The translations under genes and the position numbers were made by a program. A DNA stretch of 64,000 nt from Polytrichum commune (taxonomy: Eukaryota; Streptophyta; Polytrichopsida; Polytrichales; Polytrichaceae), in assembly GCA_950295325.1 (NCBI GenBank), contig OX485805.1, positions 33,467,501 through 33,531,500 of the forward strand, in the 5' to 3' direction. Positions within the stretch are counted from its first letter, which is position 1; each line of letters opens with the position of its first letter. Positions 26,309 to 36,622 of the stretch are shown here, one piece after another. The notes under the pieces are model-generated. The model was not told the DNA's origin. It worked only from the letters and a program-made list of their open reading frames with translations, and did no database searches.

Positions 26309-26515
26309 GGGTTCATGAAGGAGCTGGGTTTATGAAGGAGCTGGGTTTGTTTAGTTAGAAGCTAAGGAGCTGGGTTCATGAAGGAGCTGGGTTTATGAAG
26401 GAGCTGGGTTTGTTTAGTTAGAAGCTAAGAAGCTGGGTTCATGAAGGAGCTGGGTTTATGAAGGAGCTGGGTTTGTTTAGTTAGAAAGTAAAGAGATGGG
26501 TTCATGAAGGAGCTT
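26309..26515 (+). repeat. 63-bp tandem triplication inside the LTR
   Basis: Three adjacent units begin GGGTTCATGAAGGAGCTGGG and end in TTAGTTAGAAGCTAAG-like sequence, followed by a partial fourth unit. Each unit contains two copies of ATGAAGGAGCTGGGTTT. The third unit differs by a few bases. The same array occurs at 35305-35511 in the 3' LTR. Confidence 0.85.
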
Positions 26516-26880
26516 AGTAGGTAGCCTACCTAATTAGCTCATAGACAAGTAGTTAGTTACATTATGCTAGTTAGTGTTATGTGTGGCTTTCACAAGTAAA
26601 TGTATTTGAGATTGACTATAGAGAATAGTGTTTTTTTTTAACACTTGCATCCTCTCTTTAAAAATAAACCACGTGCACAACTTAATGGAGAATGTGGAGC
26701 ACTCTCGCGATGGCAAGACAAAGGAAGCAAAGACCAAAGTTAAATCCAAGACCACTTGAAGGGTGAACCTTGCACTATGGACTCATCCAAGTCCAAATCC
26801 AATACCGCGGAGGAATGTGAGCCCAAACCCACTACTCGGACTACGGACGCTTAAGGGTGGGGGGTTTGGCCTCACATAAT

Positions 26881-26898
26881 TGGTGCGTCTGCCGGGAG
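26881..26898 (+). other. Primer-binding site candidate
   Basis: TGGTGCGTCTGCCGGGAG begins four bases after the 5' LTR. TGG pairs with the CCA end of a tRNA, and the rest resembles the reversed 3' ends of plant tRNAs used by Tat/Athila-like elements (such as the Asp- or Arg-type sites). The exact tRNA could not be named from memory. It is not the initiator-methionine site used by most chromoviruses. Confidence 0.6.
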
Positions 26899-27786
26899 CG
26901 AAGCGGAAGGTAGTTACAAGACTTGGAGGCGACTAGGAGACTTGGAGGCAACTAGGAAAAATTGGAGACACAAACTTGAGAGAAGGGAAGGAGCACCCGA
27001 AACTCGGTAAGTATTCTCTCTTTGGGTTACATTTGAATTCATTGTATTTCAACTATTCCTTGGAATGAATTGCATTGTCAATTACGCAAATTCATTTTTG
27101 AGGAAGGAGCGCGGCGAAGGTACGTCCTCAACCTTTTTGGGGATTTGCTAAGAACTTAAAAGGAACCTATAACCGAGTAGCTCATTAAAACATTAGAGGG
27201 TAAATTCACCTTAGGACATTGAACTTTGACACTCACCTCGGGGTGAGTCTCAAAGTTTTGGGAGTTGTCATTTCATGCTCTAGATTAAATTAATATTTCA
27301 CAAAGTTTATGGTGTTGTTACATTGAGTCACGATTGAGGGGAGTGCTAACTCACAGGGGGATGCGATTGCTCAAGGTATGTTTATTTCTTCAAAGTGAAC
27401 TCATTAACTAATTAAGGAATGCCTTTTGTACTCGTGATTGTTGTTATCCGTTGTAGAGGGTAATTCCCGAATTGTGGATGGTGTGAGAAGTTGAAGGGTG
27501 AAGCCTCGACTTTTAACATAATATACTCGGAAGGTCACCCCCTCACAATCGGTATTGTGGTGAGTGTTAATTTGCGGGAAGGTGCGGAGGTGATGCTCCG
27601 ACTTAACCAAAAAAATTAACATGAACATGCCTATCCCCTATTGGGATTCTTTCACCTAAGTGGGCTTGCAGGTTCTTTTCCTCACCTCCTAAAAAAATTA
27701 TAACCACACCAAGACAAGTGAAAATATTAAGAGGGGAATTGCTAGGATTATGTGTGGTCAAGTGAGGGTCGATCGATTCTTATGGA

Positions 27787-30700
27787 ATGCAAGGTAGGAC
27801 TCGCTCACAAAAACCAAGTTTGATAGTAGGACTAGAGAAATCTACTCGAAAGAGGTGGTCCTCTAAAATCAGTGATAGATTAGAACAAGATAATGTTAGA
27901 ATAGAGAGTTGTTTGAACGTCGAACCTAGGACTAGGTCAATTCTAGACACCTTAGAACTTGGAGCTCAACTTGAAGAGGAGATCACTCCCTCCAAATTGA
28001 GTGGTGAAACTTCTTCGGAAAATTACACACTTAGAGAAGAATTCCCGGTAGAAGTTGATAGGGGATTGTTGAATAGTTCACCGGTCACCATGGCCGAGGA
28101 ACGGGGGATGGATCCACCACCCATACCCCCAATTCCGCCCATACCTCCTATACCTCCAATAGACCCATTGGTTAGGCCAAGAGGCCTACCAATTGTGGTT
28201 CCACAAAATTTAGCGGCGATGGATATGCCATCTCATCTCCCTAAATTTTATGGGACCAAGGATGAGGACCCCTCTCGGCACATGGAACGGTATATCGAAC
28301 GGTTGGCTAGCTTCCTCATAACCGACCCGGGTTATTGGTTAGTGTGGTTTCCTACCACTCTAGAGGGGGAAGCCTATGAATGGTATCGGGATCATGCCGA
28401 GGGACATTTTAGGGGATGGGAACAATTACAAAGGGAGTTTCTTAACGAATTTAGGCCGGAAGTGGGTCAAAGTACCGCATTAAGGGCATTGTCGTCATTG
28501 AAGCAAGGAAGGGAGGAAGAAATTTCGGCTTACATTAGGAGGTTTGATTTAGTGTGCACTAGATTTGTGGGTACCATGCTCAACGACGACACGCTAAAGC
28601 AATTTTTCATTCAAGGGTTTTTTAAGTCCGGAACTATTAGGGGTGTTCTAGAAAGGAATCCCTTGACCTTGGCGGATGCCAAGCGTGCGGCTAGAGATAT
28701 TGAAAACTTGGATAAAGATCACGAAAGGCTATGGAGAAGGGAGGATGAATTGATCCCACAATTCATCCCCATACGCCCTAGGGTGGTAGCGGTAGAACCC
28801 GCTAAGTATGAGAACCAAATTCCATATGCCATTATGGACACCGGTCCCCGACCTTTAGCGGTTAGGGAACCGGCACCTCTTTTGGCACTACCGGCCCCTA
28901 GAACGGATCCACACTTGGAGGAGGTTGAGAGAAGACTAGGTGCTAGCCAACTAGGATTCCAAGAGGCTATGATAAAACAAATGCAAAGCCTCACGGATCA
29001 AATGTCATTAATGATCCGGAGTCAACAACCGGGGCCTCCACCTCCGGTTGAGTCGGGTAGGCATTCTTCCGGATTATGGTGTGTCCAATGTGGCCAACCG
29101 GGCCACACGCGTCAATTTTGTAGAAGTGGACAAAACCGTGACCAAAGAGGAAACGGTAACCCACCTCAACAAAATCAACGAGGTCAAGCGCCACCTCACT
29201 ATGGAAATGGAAGCAATAGAGGACCACAACCTAGAGGGCAAGGTGGCCAAAATTTAGAGAAGAAGGAATTTCATCCCTTTTGTGGAAGGTGGCACGCTCA
29301 AGGACAATGTTGGTCCGAAGGTCAAGAGTTTAATTGTAGCAATTGTGGAGGAAGTCATCCCTCGGATACGTGTCGCCAACCGGACAAAATAATTAATGTC
29401 CCTTACCCGGTGGCTAATCCACAACAACAAGCAAGGGATAATATGCGAGGTGCTAGGCCACAAGGAGTACCGGCCAATGAACTTAGGCCACCTAACTTAT
29501 ACTATGACCATAGTAATGCTAGGCAAACTTTTCATCCACCGGCGGGCTTGCAAACTACAACCGGTTACATTCCAATACAAAATAGACAAGGAGTTCCACC
29601 TAATGGTAGTAACGGGAGACAAGCGCCTCCAACGGATCCGGGACCATCTAACTCCCAAGATGTTAGGTTCATGGATGGAGTGTTGGAGGCCACATGTGAT
29701 GACATGCTTCCTCTCCCAACGAGAATTGGAGAGGAGCAAAGTCAATGGCCTCCTCACACCAATGCTATTACATATGAGTTAGTGAAGGGTAAGGGTGTGG
29801 TTGAAGAAGCACCTGCACTAGCGGTAACTACTAGGGCTAGGAGAGGGGATGCCCCGTTGGAGGTAGGAATAGGAGAGCAAGGAAATTACTCTTCGGATGA
29901 AGAGATTAATCTCTCCGAGTTGGATAGGGTAGCTAGAAGAGCTACTAAGGATGTGGAGAGGGAAAATATAATTTTACAAGATAGGGAGAGGACTAATGCG
30001 GTACATGACTTGGATAATAGCGATGTGGGTGAATGGGAAGGACCGGGGGTTCCCGTAGACGAATTCGACGTAGTGGGTAATTCTAAGGTGGAAAGATCTA
30101 CCGGGTACGACTTGTGGGCGGACCTTAGTACACTCAAGGCGGATATTACTTTCGGCCAACTATTGGAAATTTCACCCACGGCAAGGAAAACATTAAAGGA
30201 GGGAATGCCGGTACACAAGAGGATGAGGAAGGTGAAAGCTAAAATAGCCGCTAGGATCCAATCACAAGGTGGAAGAGACGTGAAAGCTATAGAAATAGAA
30301 GTTGTTATAGTAGATAAGGTGGTTCCTAATGTGCTAGTCGACGGAGGGAGTAGTCTAAATATACTACCGGAGGATACTATGAAAAAATTGGGACTTGGAC
30401 TTACGGGGCCTTCACCTTTGGTCATAAATATGGCAAATCAAAGTTCGACTACGCCTTTGGGGATGATCAAGGATTGTAGAATGACTACGGGAGGTGAGGA
30501 GTACTTGGTCACCTTCCATGTCATTAAAATGCACTCCAACAAGGACACCTTCCCCATTTTGCTAGGTAGGCCTTGGTTGCGGATGGCGAATGCTATGGTC
30601 AATTGGGGTGGACCTAAACCATCCATCACTTATAGTCCGGAGGGTAATAGGGTCATAGTGTCCATTGGTTCATTAGAAGGATGGATGAAGAAGGAGATGT

Positions 30701-33700
30701 ATTTGCCATTGGAGAAGGAAATTGATGACTTAAACGAGAATGAGATTGGCAAGGCATTGGTGGGAGTCGTCCATCCCGAAGGTCAAAGGGTTGTTATAGA
30801 TTCGGGCTCGGGAAGTCTAGGTCCTAATTTTTACAATTATGGGGATAATGGGGATTATGCCCAATGGCTAAGGGAGTACCCCGAGTCCGAGGTTGATGTA
30901 ATGGTTACATTTCACCAAGTAGGCTTAGGGAGTGAATTTCCTAGTGTTAGTTTAGGAGAGGGCTCATTGTTGGAGCCATGTGAGGTGCTCACCGAGGAAG
31001 AGTGGGTTAGCGGTGGGTTAACACCTTGGGTAGATGACGTGGAAGAGGGTGAGGTTAGTTTAATTCATGTAGATGGGACTCAAGAGGAGGATGTGATTAT
31101 TGAGTCATCGAAATTGGAGGAGCCTTTACATTTCAAGACCACGTCTACGGGGATAGTTGTAGGTCAAGATGTGAAAGATTACCCCAATGTGCCTTCCGAT
31201 TGGTATCGGAACAAAGAGGAACAAGCACATGTGTCGGAAGCGGATTGGCGGTACGTGGATGTGAAATTAAAGAATGGAAAAACCCGACAAATGAAGATGG
31301 GCTCCAAATTGGGGGAGAAAGAGGTTAGGGAGTATAGCAATTTGGTGGATGAGTTTAGTGATACTTTTGCATGGTCCTACGATGAGCTTAAGGGAATTCC
31401 TAGGGAAATGGTAGAGCACCGGATTCCTTTAATTCCGGGGGCGAGGCCAATTAGACAAAAGGAGAGGAGGATGAATCCTCAATTGCAATTGTTGGTGAAA
31501 GCGGAATTGGAAAGGTTATTGAAGGCCGGGTTTATCAAGCCGGTGGAAATCACGGATTGGGTTTCTCCTATGGTCTTAGTAAAGAAAAAAAATGGGAAAT
31601 TAAGGGTTTGTGTCGACTATAGGAAATTGAATTCGTGCACACAAAAGGATCACTTCCCCTTACCTTTTATCACCTTGTTGCTTGAGGAGGTTGGAGGTCA
31701 TTCGCGATATACCTTTATGGATGGGTATGCGGGTTATAATCAAATTTCCATAGCCCTCCAAGATATCCATAAAACGGCTTTTACTACACCTTGGGGTACT
31801 TTTGTGTGGGTAGTGATGCCATTTGGGTTATGTAATGCCCCGGCTACTTTCCAACGATTAGTAATGTATATCTTCACCGACTTGTTGTTCAAATCCATGA
31901 CCGTCTTTGTGGACGATTTTAGCACACAAAGTAATGTGGATGATCACCTACATTGTGTTAGGGAGGCATTGGTTAGGTGTAGGAAGATGAGGTTAGCATT
32001 GAACCCGGATAAGACATTTTTGGGAGTGAATAAGGGAGTGTTGTTGGGTTATGTTGTTAGTGAGAAAGGTAGAGAACCCGATCCGGATAAGATTGCGGCC
32101 ATAAGCGACTTGGCAACTCCAACCAATTCCAAGGGGATCTCTAAGTTGTTAGGACATGTGGGATGGTACCGGGAACTTATTCCTAATTTTTCAAAGATAG
32201 CGGTGCCCATTACCCATTTGCTCAAAAAGGATGTCAAATTCGAGTGGACGGATGCTTGTCAAAAAGCCTTTGAGGAATTGCGGGATAGGTTGAGCACCTA
32301 TCCGGTGTTGATACCACCCAATTGGGGTAAACCTTTTCACGTCTATTGTGATGCTAGTAATGTGGCAATAGGGAGTGCGCTTTGTCAAGCAACGGGAGAA
32401 AAAGAGAAGGATCAACCTATAGCTTATGCGAGTAAGCAATTGACCCCCGCCGAAAGAAACTACTCTACAACGGAGAGGGAGTGCCTAGCCATGGTGTTTT
32501 CCGTTAAAAAGTTTAGGCATTACCTCATGTGCAACCCGGTTGTATTTTTTGTTGACCACATGGCTATCAAGTATCTAATTAACAAGGCTGAGTTAAGTGG
32601 TAGGTTAGCTAGGTGGGTTTTGTTATTAGAAGAATTCGACTACACGGTGGAATATAAACCGGGTCGTATGCATTTACAAGCGGACCACTTGTCTAGGTTG
32701 TCGGAGGAGATAGGAAAAAATCCGGTAAATGATATGTTAGTAGATGATAGCCTCTTTGTGGTCACTTCTACACCGGAGTGGTATGCGGGCATAGTGGAAT
32801 TTCTAACAACCCACAAGTTGCCCAAAGAGTGGACAAAAGAAGAGAGAAGGAAGGTGAGGGTAAATAGTAGGCAATTTGTTGTAGTGGACCATAGGTTGTT
32901 TAGAAGGGGGTCCGATGGTATTTTACGACGATGCGTGTCAAAAACGGAGGTTGAAGCGATTTTAATCGCTTGCCACGATAGCGCTTGCGGCGGTCACTTC
33001 TCGGGTCAACTCACCGGGCAAAAAATACTTAGAGCGGGCTACTTTTGGCCTACACTATTTAAGGACGCCCATGACTATGTAAGGAAATGCGACGCTTGCC
33101 AACGGTATGCCCGAGACGACCTTAGAATGGAGATGCCTTTACATGTATCATTACCCTTAATTCCTTTCGAAAAATGGGGCATCGACTATGTGGGTGAGGT
33201 CCATCCCCAATCTTCAAAAGGAATGAAATATATTGTGGTGGCAACCGAGTACCTCACCAAGTGGGCGGAAGCCAAAGCGGTGAAGACCGACACGGCGGAA
33301 CACGCGGCAACATTTATGTACGAAAACATAATTTCGCGGTTCGGGGTGCCGAAGATCCTAGTAAGCGATAGGGGTACTCACTTTTTGAATGACTTGATTC
33401 GAGAGATGACAGAGAAATTTAAAATTGATCACCGGAAGACTACTCCCTACCACCCACAAACCAATGGACAAACGGAAAGGGTTAACGGAATTTTGGTGAG
33501 TATACTACGCAAGACGGTTATAGACTCGAAGCGGGATTGGGATACGAAACTAACGGCGGCACTTTGGGCATACCGTACAACCTATAAGGTAACTACGCGT
33601 GCTACACCATTTTCCTTAGTCTATGGTCTTGAAGCGACACTACCAATCGAATATGAAGTCGAGTCACTTAGGGTGGCCGTGAGTACGAGACTTACCGAAA

Positions 33701-34026
33701 GTCAATCCTTACGAAATCGACTAACCGATTTAGAAGCACTTGACGAAGGGAGGAGAATGGCGGCTCAACATATTGAGGCAATCCAAAGAAGGAGAAAGAT
33801 TACTTTCGACAAACGACATAAGAGAAGGGCCCTAACACCGGGAATGATGGTCATGATTCAAGACGCACGAAAGCTTGAATTTCCGGCGAAATTCAATGCG
33901 GTATGGTTAGGACCTTACCTTGTCTATGAGGTCTTTCCTAATAATTCAATTCAATTGGAAACGTTGAATGGTGAGCTCTTTCCTACCCGTACATCGGGAA
34001 GTAGATGTAAGGAGTACCGAGCTTGA
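27787..34026 (+). CDS. Gag-pol polyprotein of the Gypsy element
   Basis: A single frame of 2079 codons with the usual Ty3/Gypsy order. A proline-rich PPIPP repeat lies near residues 110-125. The retrotransposon gag domain (WFPTTLEGEAYEWY onward) covers about 180-310. Two CX2CX4HX4C zinc knuckles lie near 431 and 515. The aspartic protease (LVDGGSSLNILP) is near 848. Reverse transcriptase covers about 1230-1420, with VCVDYRKLN, MPFGLCNAPATFQR and an FVDD catalytic box. RNase H starts near 1518 (YCDASNVAIGSAL). Integrase runs from about 1725, with the zinc part ending CDACQ and the catalytic D, D and E in GIDYVG, SDRGTHF and NGQTERV. The C-terminus is short and has no chromodomain. It copies and inserts the element; it is not a host gene. 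Confidence 0.95.
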   Translation: MQGRTRSQKPSLIVGLEKSTRKRWSSKISDRLEQDNVRIESCLNVEPRTRSILDTLELGAQLEEEITPSKLSGETSSENYTLREEFPVEVDRGLLNSSPVTMAEERGMDPPPIPPIPPIPPIPPIDPLVRPRGLPIVVPQNLAAMDMPSHLPKFYGTKDEDPSRHMERYIERLASFLITDPGYWLVWFPTTLEGEAYEWYRDHAEGHFRGWEQLQREFLNEFRPEVGQSTALRALSSLKQGREEEISAYIRRFDLVCTRFVGTMLNDDTLKQFFIQGFFKSGTIRGVLERNPLTLADAKRAARDIENLDKDHERLWRREDELIPQFIPIRPRVVAVEPAKYENQIPYAIMDTGPRPLAVREPAPLLALPAPRTDPHLEEVERRLGASQLGFQEAMIKQMQSLTDQMSLMIRSQQPGPPPPVESGRHSSGLWCVQCGQPGHTRQFCRSGQNRDQRGNGNPPQQNQRGQAPPHYGNGSNRGPQPRGQGGQNLEKKEFHPFCGRWHAQGQCWSEGQEFNCSNCGGSHPSDTCRQPDKIINVPYPVANPQQQARDNMRGARPQGVPANELRPPNLYYDHSNARQTFHPPAGLQTTTGYIPIQNRQGVPPNGSNGRQAPPTDPGPSNSQDVRFMDGVLEATCDDMLPLPTRIGEEQSQWPPHTNAITYELVKGKGVVEEAPALAVTTRARRGDAPLEVGIGEQGNYSSDEEINLSELDRVARRATKDVERENIILQDRERTNAVHDLDNSDVGEWEGPGVPVDEFDVVGNSKVERSTGYDLWADLSTLKADITFGQLLEISPTARKTLKEGMPVHKRMRKVKAKIAARIQSQGGRDVKAIEIEVVIVDKVVPNVLVDGGSSLNILPEDTMKKLGLGLTGPSPLVINMANQSSTTPLGMIKDCRMTTGGEEYLVTFHVIKMHSNKDTFPILLGRPWLRMANAMVNWGGPKPSITYSPEGNRVIVSIGSLEGWMKKEMYLPLEKEIDDLNENEIGKALVGVVHPEGQRVVIDSGSGSLGPNFYNYGDNGDYAQWLREYPESEVDVMVTFHQVGLGSEFPSVSLGEGSLLEPCEVLTEEEWVSGGLTPWVDDVEEGEVSLIHVDGTQEEDVIIESSKLEEPLHFKTTSTGIVVGQDVKDYPNVPSDWYRNKEEQAHVSEADWRYVDVKLKNGKTRQMKMGSKLGEKEVREYSNLVDEFSDTFAWSYDELKGIPREMVEHRIPLIPGARPIRQKERRMNPQLQLLVKAELERLLKAGFIKPVEITDWVSPMVLVKKKNGKLRVCVDYRKLNSCTQKDHFPLPFITLLLEEVGGHSRYTFMDGYAGYNQISIALQDIHKTAFTTPWGTFVWVVMPFGLCNAPATFQRLVMYIFTDLLFKSMTVFVDDFSTQSNVDDHLHCVREALVRCRKMRLALNPDKTFLGVNKGVLLGYVVSEKGREPDPDKIAAISDLATPTNSKGISKLLGHVGWYRELIPNFSKIAVPITHLLKKDVKFEWTDACQKAFEELRDRLSTYPVLIPPNWGKPFHVYCDASNVAIGSALCQATGEKEKDQPIAYASKQLTPAERNYSTTERECLAMVFSVKKFRHYLMCNPVVFFVDHMAIKYLINKAELSGRLARWVLLLEEFDYTVEYKPGRMHLQADHLSRLSEEIGKNPVNDMLVDDSLFVVTSTPEWYAGIVEFLTTHKLPKEWTKEERRKVRVNSRQFVVVDHRLFRRGSDGILRRCVSKTEVEAILIACHDSACGGHFSGQLTGQKILRAGYFWPTLFKDAHDYVRKCDACQRYARDDLRMEMPLHVSLPLIPFEKWGIDYVGEVHPQSSKGMKYIVVATEYLTKWAEAKAVKTDTAEHAATFMYENIISRFGVPKILVSDRGTHFLNDLIREMTEKFKIDHRKTTPYHPQTNGQTERVNGILVSILRKTVIDSKRDWDTKLTAALWAYRTTYKVTTRATPFSLVYGLEATLPIEYEVESLRVAVSTRLTESQSLRNRLTDLEALDEGRRMAAQHIEAIQRRRKITFDKRHKRRALTPGMMVMIQDARKLEFPAKFNAVWLGPYLVYEVFPNNSIQLETLNGELFPTRTSGSRCKEYRA

Positions 34027-34087
34027 CTAGGCAACTTACCCTTGGAGCAAGAGATGTTTGGATTCATCCCCCGATGGTCGCCAATTA

Positions 34088-35872
34088 TGTGAGCCCAAAA
34101 GGGTGCCCACATTTAGTCTTAGACCCTTGAAACGTTAGTTGATGCACTTTGAAGTAGCATGTTACTTCACAAAAATATAAAAAGAGTGAAATGTTAGTCT
34201 TAGAAGTACCATGTTGTAAGAGGCTAGGATGTGAGTTGTTATTGTGTTTTTACCTTCGGAAGGATTTGAGTGAATGAGGATAGGTAAGGAGAACTTGGAT
34301 TGAGTAGTTAGTGAGTAGGCTAGTACAAATGGATGGAGACAACCAAAGTGACTCAAGAGGCAAGTGCATTCGAATTGGGATGAATGGAGGATCACATGGA
34401 GCGCACAAGTGGACCACCTCATCATGGCCACTTAATGGGGAAGGCCCAAGGAAGAATGCAAGGTGGAGGATAAGCAAATTCTCAAAGCACCAATCAAATC
34501 ACGAGTTAAGCATCGTGGTTTGAATTAAGTGGTGAGCGACGATTTGGGAAAGTAAGGGGAGAAAGTTATGGCGGCGGAAAGCGAAGGAGGCTAAGTTTGG
34601 GTTGAAGCATCCCAAGTTTGGTAAAGTGTGGTAGGTAGAAAGCCAAGGCTAGTTAAATGTTCGAATTAGGATCCTTGTTGATCATTTGAGGGAGGAAGGC
34701 TTAGAAGATAGGATTGGCGCCTACTAAGTAGGAGGAAATCTCAAGGGCTTATCGTGAGCCTTGAGGGTGCTCACCCCCTCAAGCTTACTATATAATCCCT
34801 CATTCTTCCCTCACTCATCCTCTCTTTCCTTTGTGCTCCAAGGCACCCCACGAGTTATAAGTGTGGGTGTGGGAAGCCATATTGGAGCACATGTGTGTGT
34901 TTAGTTTTTAGTTTGAGAGCCAAGGCTTGTTAGCCTTGAAGAGGGCTTGACCTCTTGGTAGAATTAGTGTTGACGTGAAGGATTTTAAAGTTAATTCATG
35001 ATTCCAATTTGTGGTACTTTAAGTTCATGTTTTGAATACACGTGGTTGCAAGTTCCATGTTTAAGAGTTGAGCACTTGATGTTGTGATGAGTGCAAAAAT
35101 ATACTTGTGTGGATTAGTTAGTCTTAGTGAAGTTAGGAAATTCTCTCTCCCCCTCTCCTCTCTAGGATTTTAGGATTTTAGGATTAGAGAAGAATTGTGT
35201 GATTAGAAAGGGGTTGTTAGTAGAATTAGGGAAATTAGGTAGGAAGATTAGTTAAGGGCTTGAATAATTAGTGAGGTAGTTGGGGATTACAACTACAAAG
35301 TTATGGGTTCATGAAGGAGCTGGGTTTATGAAGGAGCTGGGTTTGTTTAGTTAGAAGCTAAGGAGCTGGGTTCATGAAGGAGCTGGGTTTATGAAGGAGC
35401 TGGGTTTGTTTAGTTAGAAGCTAAGAAGCTGGGTTCATGAAGGAGCTGGGTTTATGAAGGAGCTGGGTTTGTTTAGTTAGAAAGTAAAGAGATGGGTTCA
35501 TGAAGGAGCTTAGTAGGTAGCCTACCTAATTAGCTCATAGACAAGTAGTTAGTTACATTATGCTAGTTAGTGTTATGTGTGGCTTTCACAAGTAAATGTA
35601 TTTGAGATTGACTATAGAGAATAGTGTTTTTTTTTAACACTTGCATCCTCTCTTTAAAAATAAACCACGTGCACAACTTAATGGAGAATGTGGAGCACTC
35701 TCGCGATGGCAAGACAAAGGAAGCAAAGACCAAAGTTAAATCCAAGACCACTTGAAGGGTGAACCTTGCACTATGGACTCATCCAAGTCCAAATCCAATA
35801 CCGCGGAGGAATGTGAGCCCAAACCCACTACTCGGACTACGGACGCTTAAGGGTGGGGGGTTTGGCCTCACA
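34088..35872 (+). repeat. 3' LTR of the Gypsy element
   Basis: It is the same length (1785 bp) as the 5' LTR at a constant offset of 8996 bases, with identical reading frames and identical 63-bp array. It ends at CA (35872), immediately before the right CCTAA target duplication. Confidence 0.95.
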
Positions 35873-35877
35873 CCTAA

Positions 35878-36617
35878 TGTGGAAGGAATAAACAAATAAA
35901 ACAAAATACTGTGAGCCCATGTAAGGGCATATTATGGGATCGCATCCACATATTCCTTTGAACCATACTACCACTCATCTAGTTGCGTCCCCCATTTGAT
36001 TTATGAAACAAACCTTTGTTTTTATTTTTACCAGTTTTCTAATCCTTGAAAATACACATTTGCATTCAAGGACGGGTTTGTCAATTGCACGACACGATTG
36101 CAAGAATTTGAACCACATGAACACTCACCTAGACAGTTTGTTGCCTTTGGTGTTAACCACACTTCCTTCAGCCTCTCAAACCGCGCTCATTCACAATTCT
36201 CTGGCATGGGCGGTCCTTATCGGCTAGCCATGCCCTCTTTACATTGCCCCTCCAATTCTTCATAGTGTCTTTTAGTGCAACTACCACCCAACCATTGGAA
36301 GATCATGGTCAAGAAAATAAAATTGTTTCCACACAACTTGCTTCATTGCCTTCTTGTCCTTTGCTTTCTACCTTGCCACTTCCTTAATGGAGACATTTAG
36401 ATGCCTATATGAAAGAACCCTCATTAATGCAAAAATAAATTGGCATGCGTATACGCGTTGCCTTCATCCACCATGTACCGTAGTCCTCAACAAAAAATCC
36501 CCCGCAGAACCACCTTGTGGCCCAACTACATGTATATGTATATGATGATGATGATGATGATACTATGTGGTGATACTATATAGTGACCACCTTTTGAAAG
36601 GAAGGAAGTATCCTTAC
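35878..36617. other. Intergenic DNA between Gypsy and solo-LTR insertions
   Basis: No gene is recognised. A TGTGAGCCCATG word near 35911 resembles the start of the local LTR family but nothing after it matches, so it is not called. A (ATG)n run lies at about 36540-36561. Confidence 0.45.
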
Positions 36618-36622
36618 AACGA

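Larger units (their letters stand above)
25092..26876 (+). repeat. 5' LTR of the Gypsy element
   Basis: It is bounded by TG at 25092 and CA at 26876. It opens with the quasi-palindrome TGTGAGCCCA..GTGCCCACA and closes with GGACGCTTAAGGGTGGGG and TTTGGCCTCACA. A TATATAAT box at 25793-25800 lies upstream of a CT-rich stretch, where a start of transcription would be expected. A 63-bp tandem triplication lies at 26309-26497. Confidence 0.95.
25087..35877 (+). mobile_element. Whole-looking, very young Ty3/Gypsy LTR retrotransposon
   Basis: The element proper spans 25092-35872, flanked by the 5-bp target duplication CCTAA (25087-25091 and 35873-35877). Its parts are two 1785-bp LTRs, a leader with a tRNA-primer-like site, and one long gag-pol frame. 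By eye the two LTRs show no difference along their length, which implies a recent insertion. Sequence features place it among non-chromoviral Ty3/Gypsy elements: an Athila/Tat-like integrase and no chromodomain at the C-terminus. No second RNase H of the Tat type was noticed. Confidence 0.95.

Noticed and set aside
35911-35930. Another LTR start (TGTGAGCCCATG)
   Set aside because: The match ends after ten bases and no partner end or target duplication was found.
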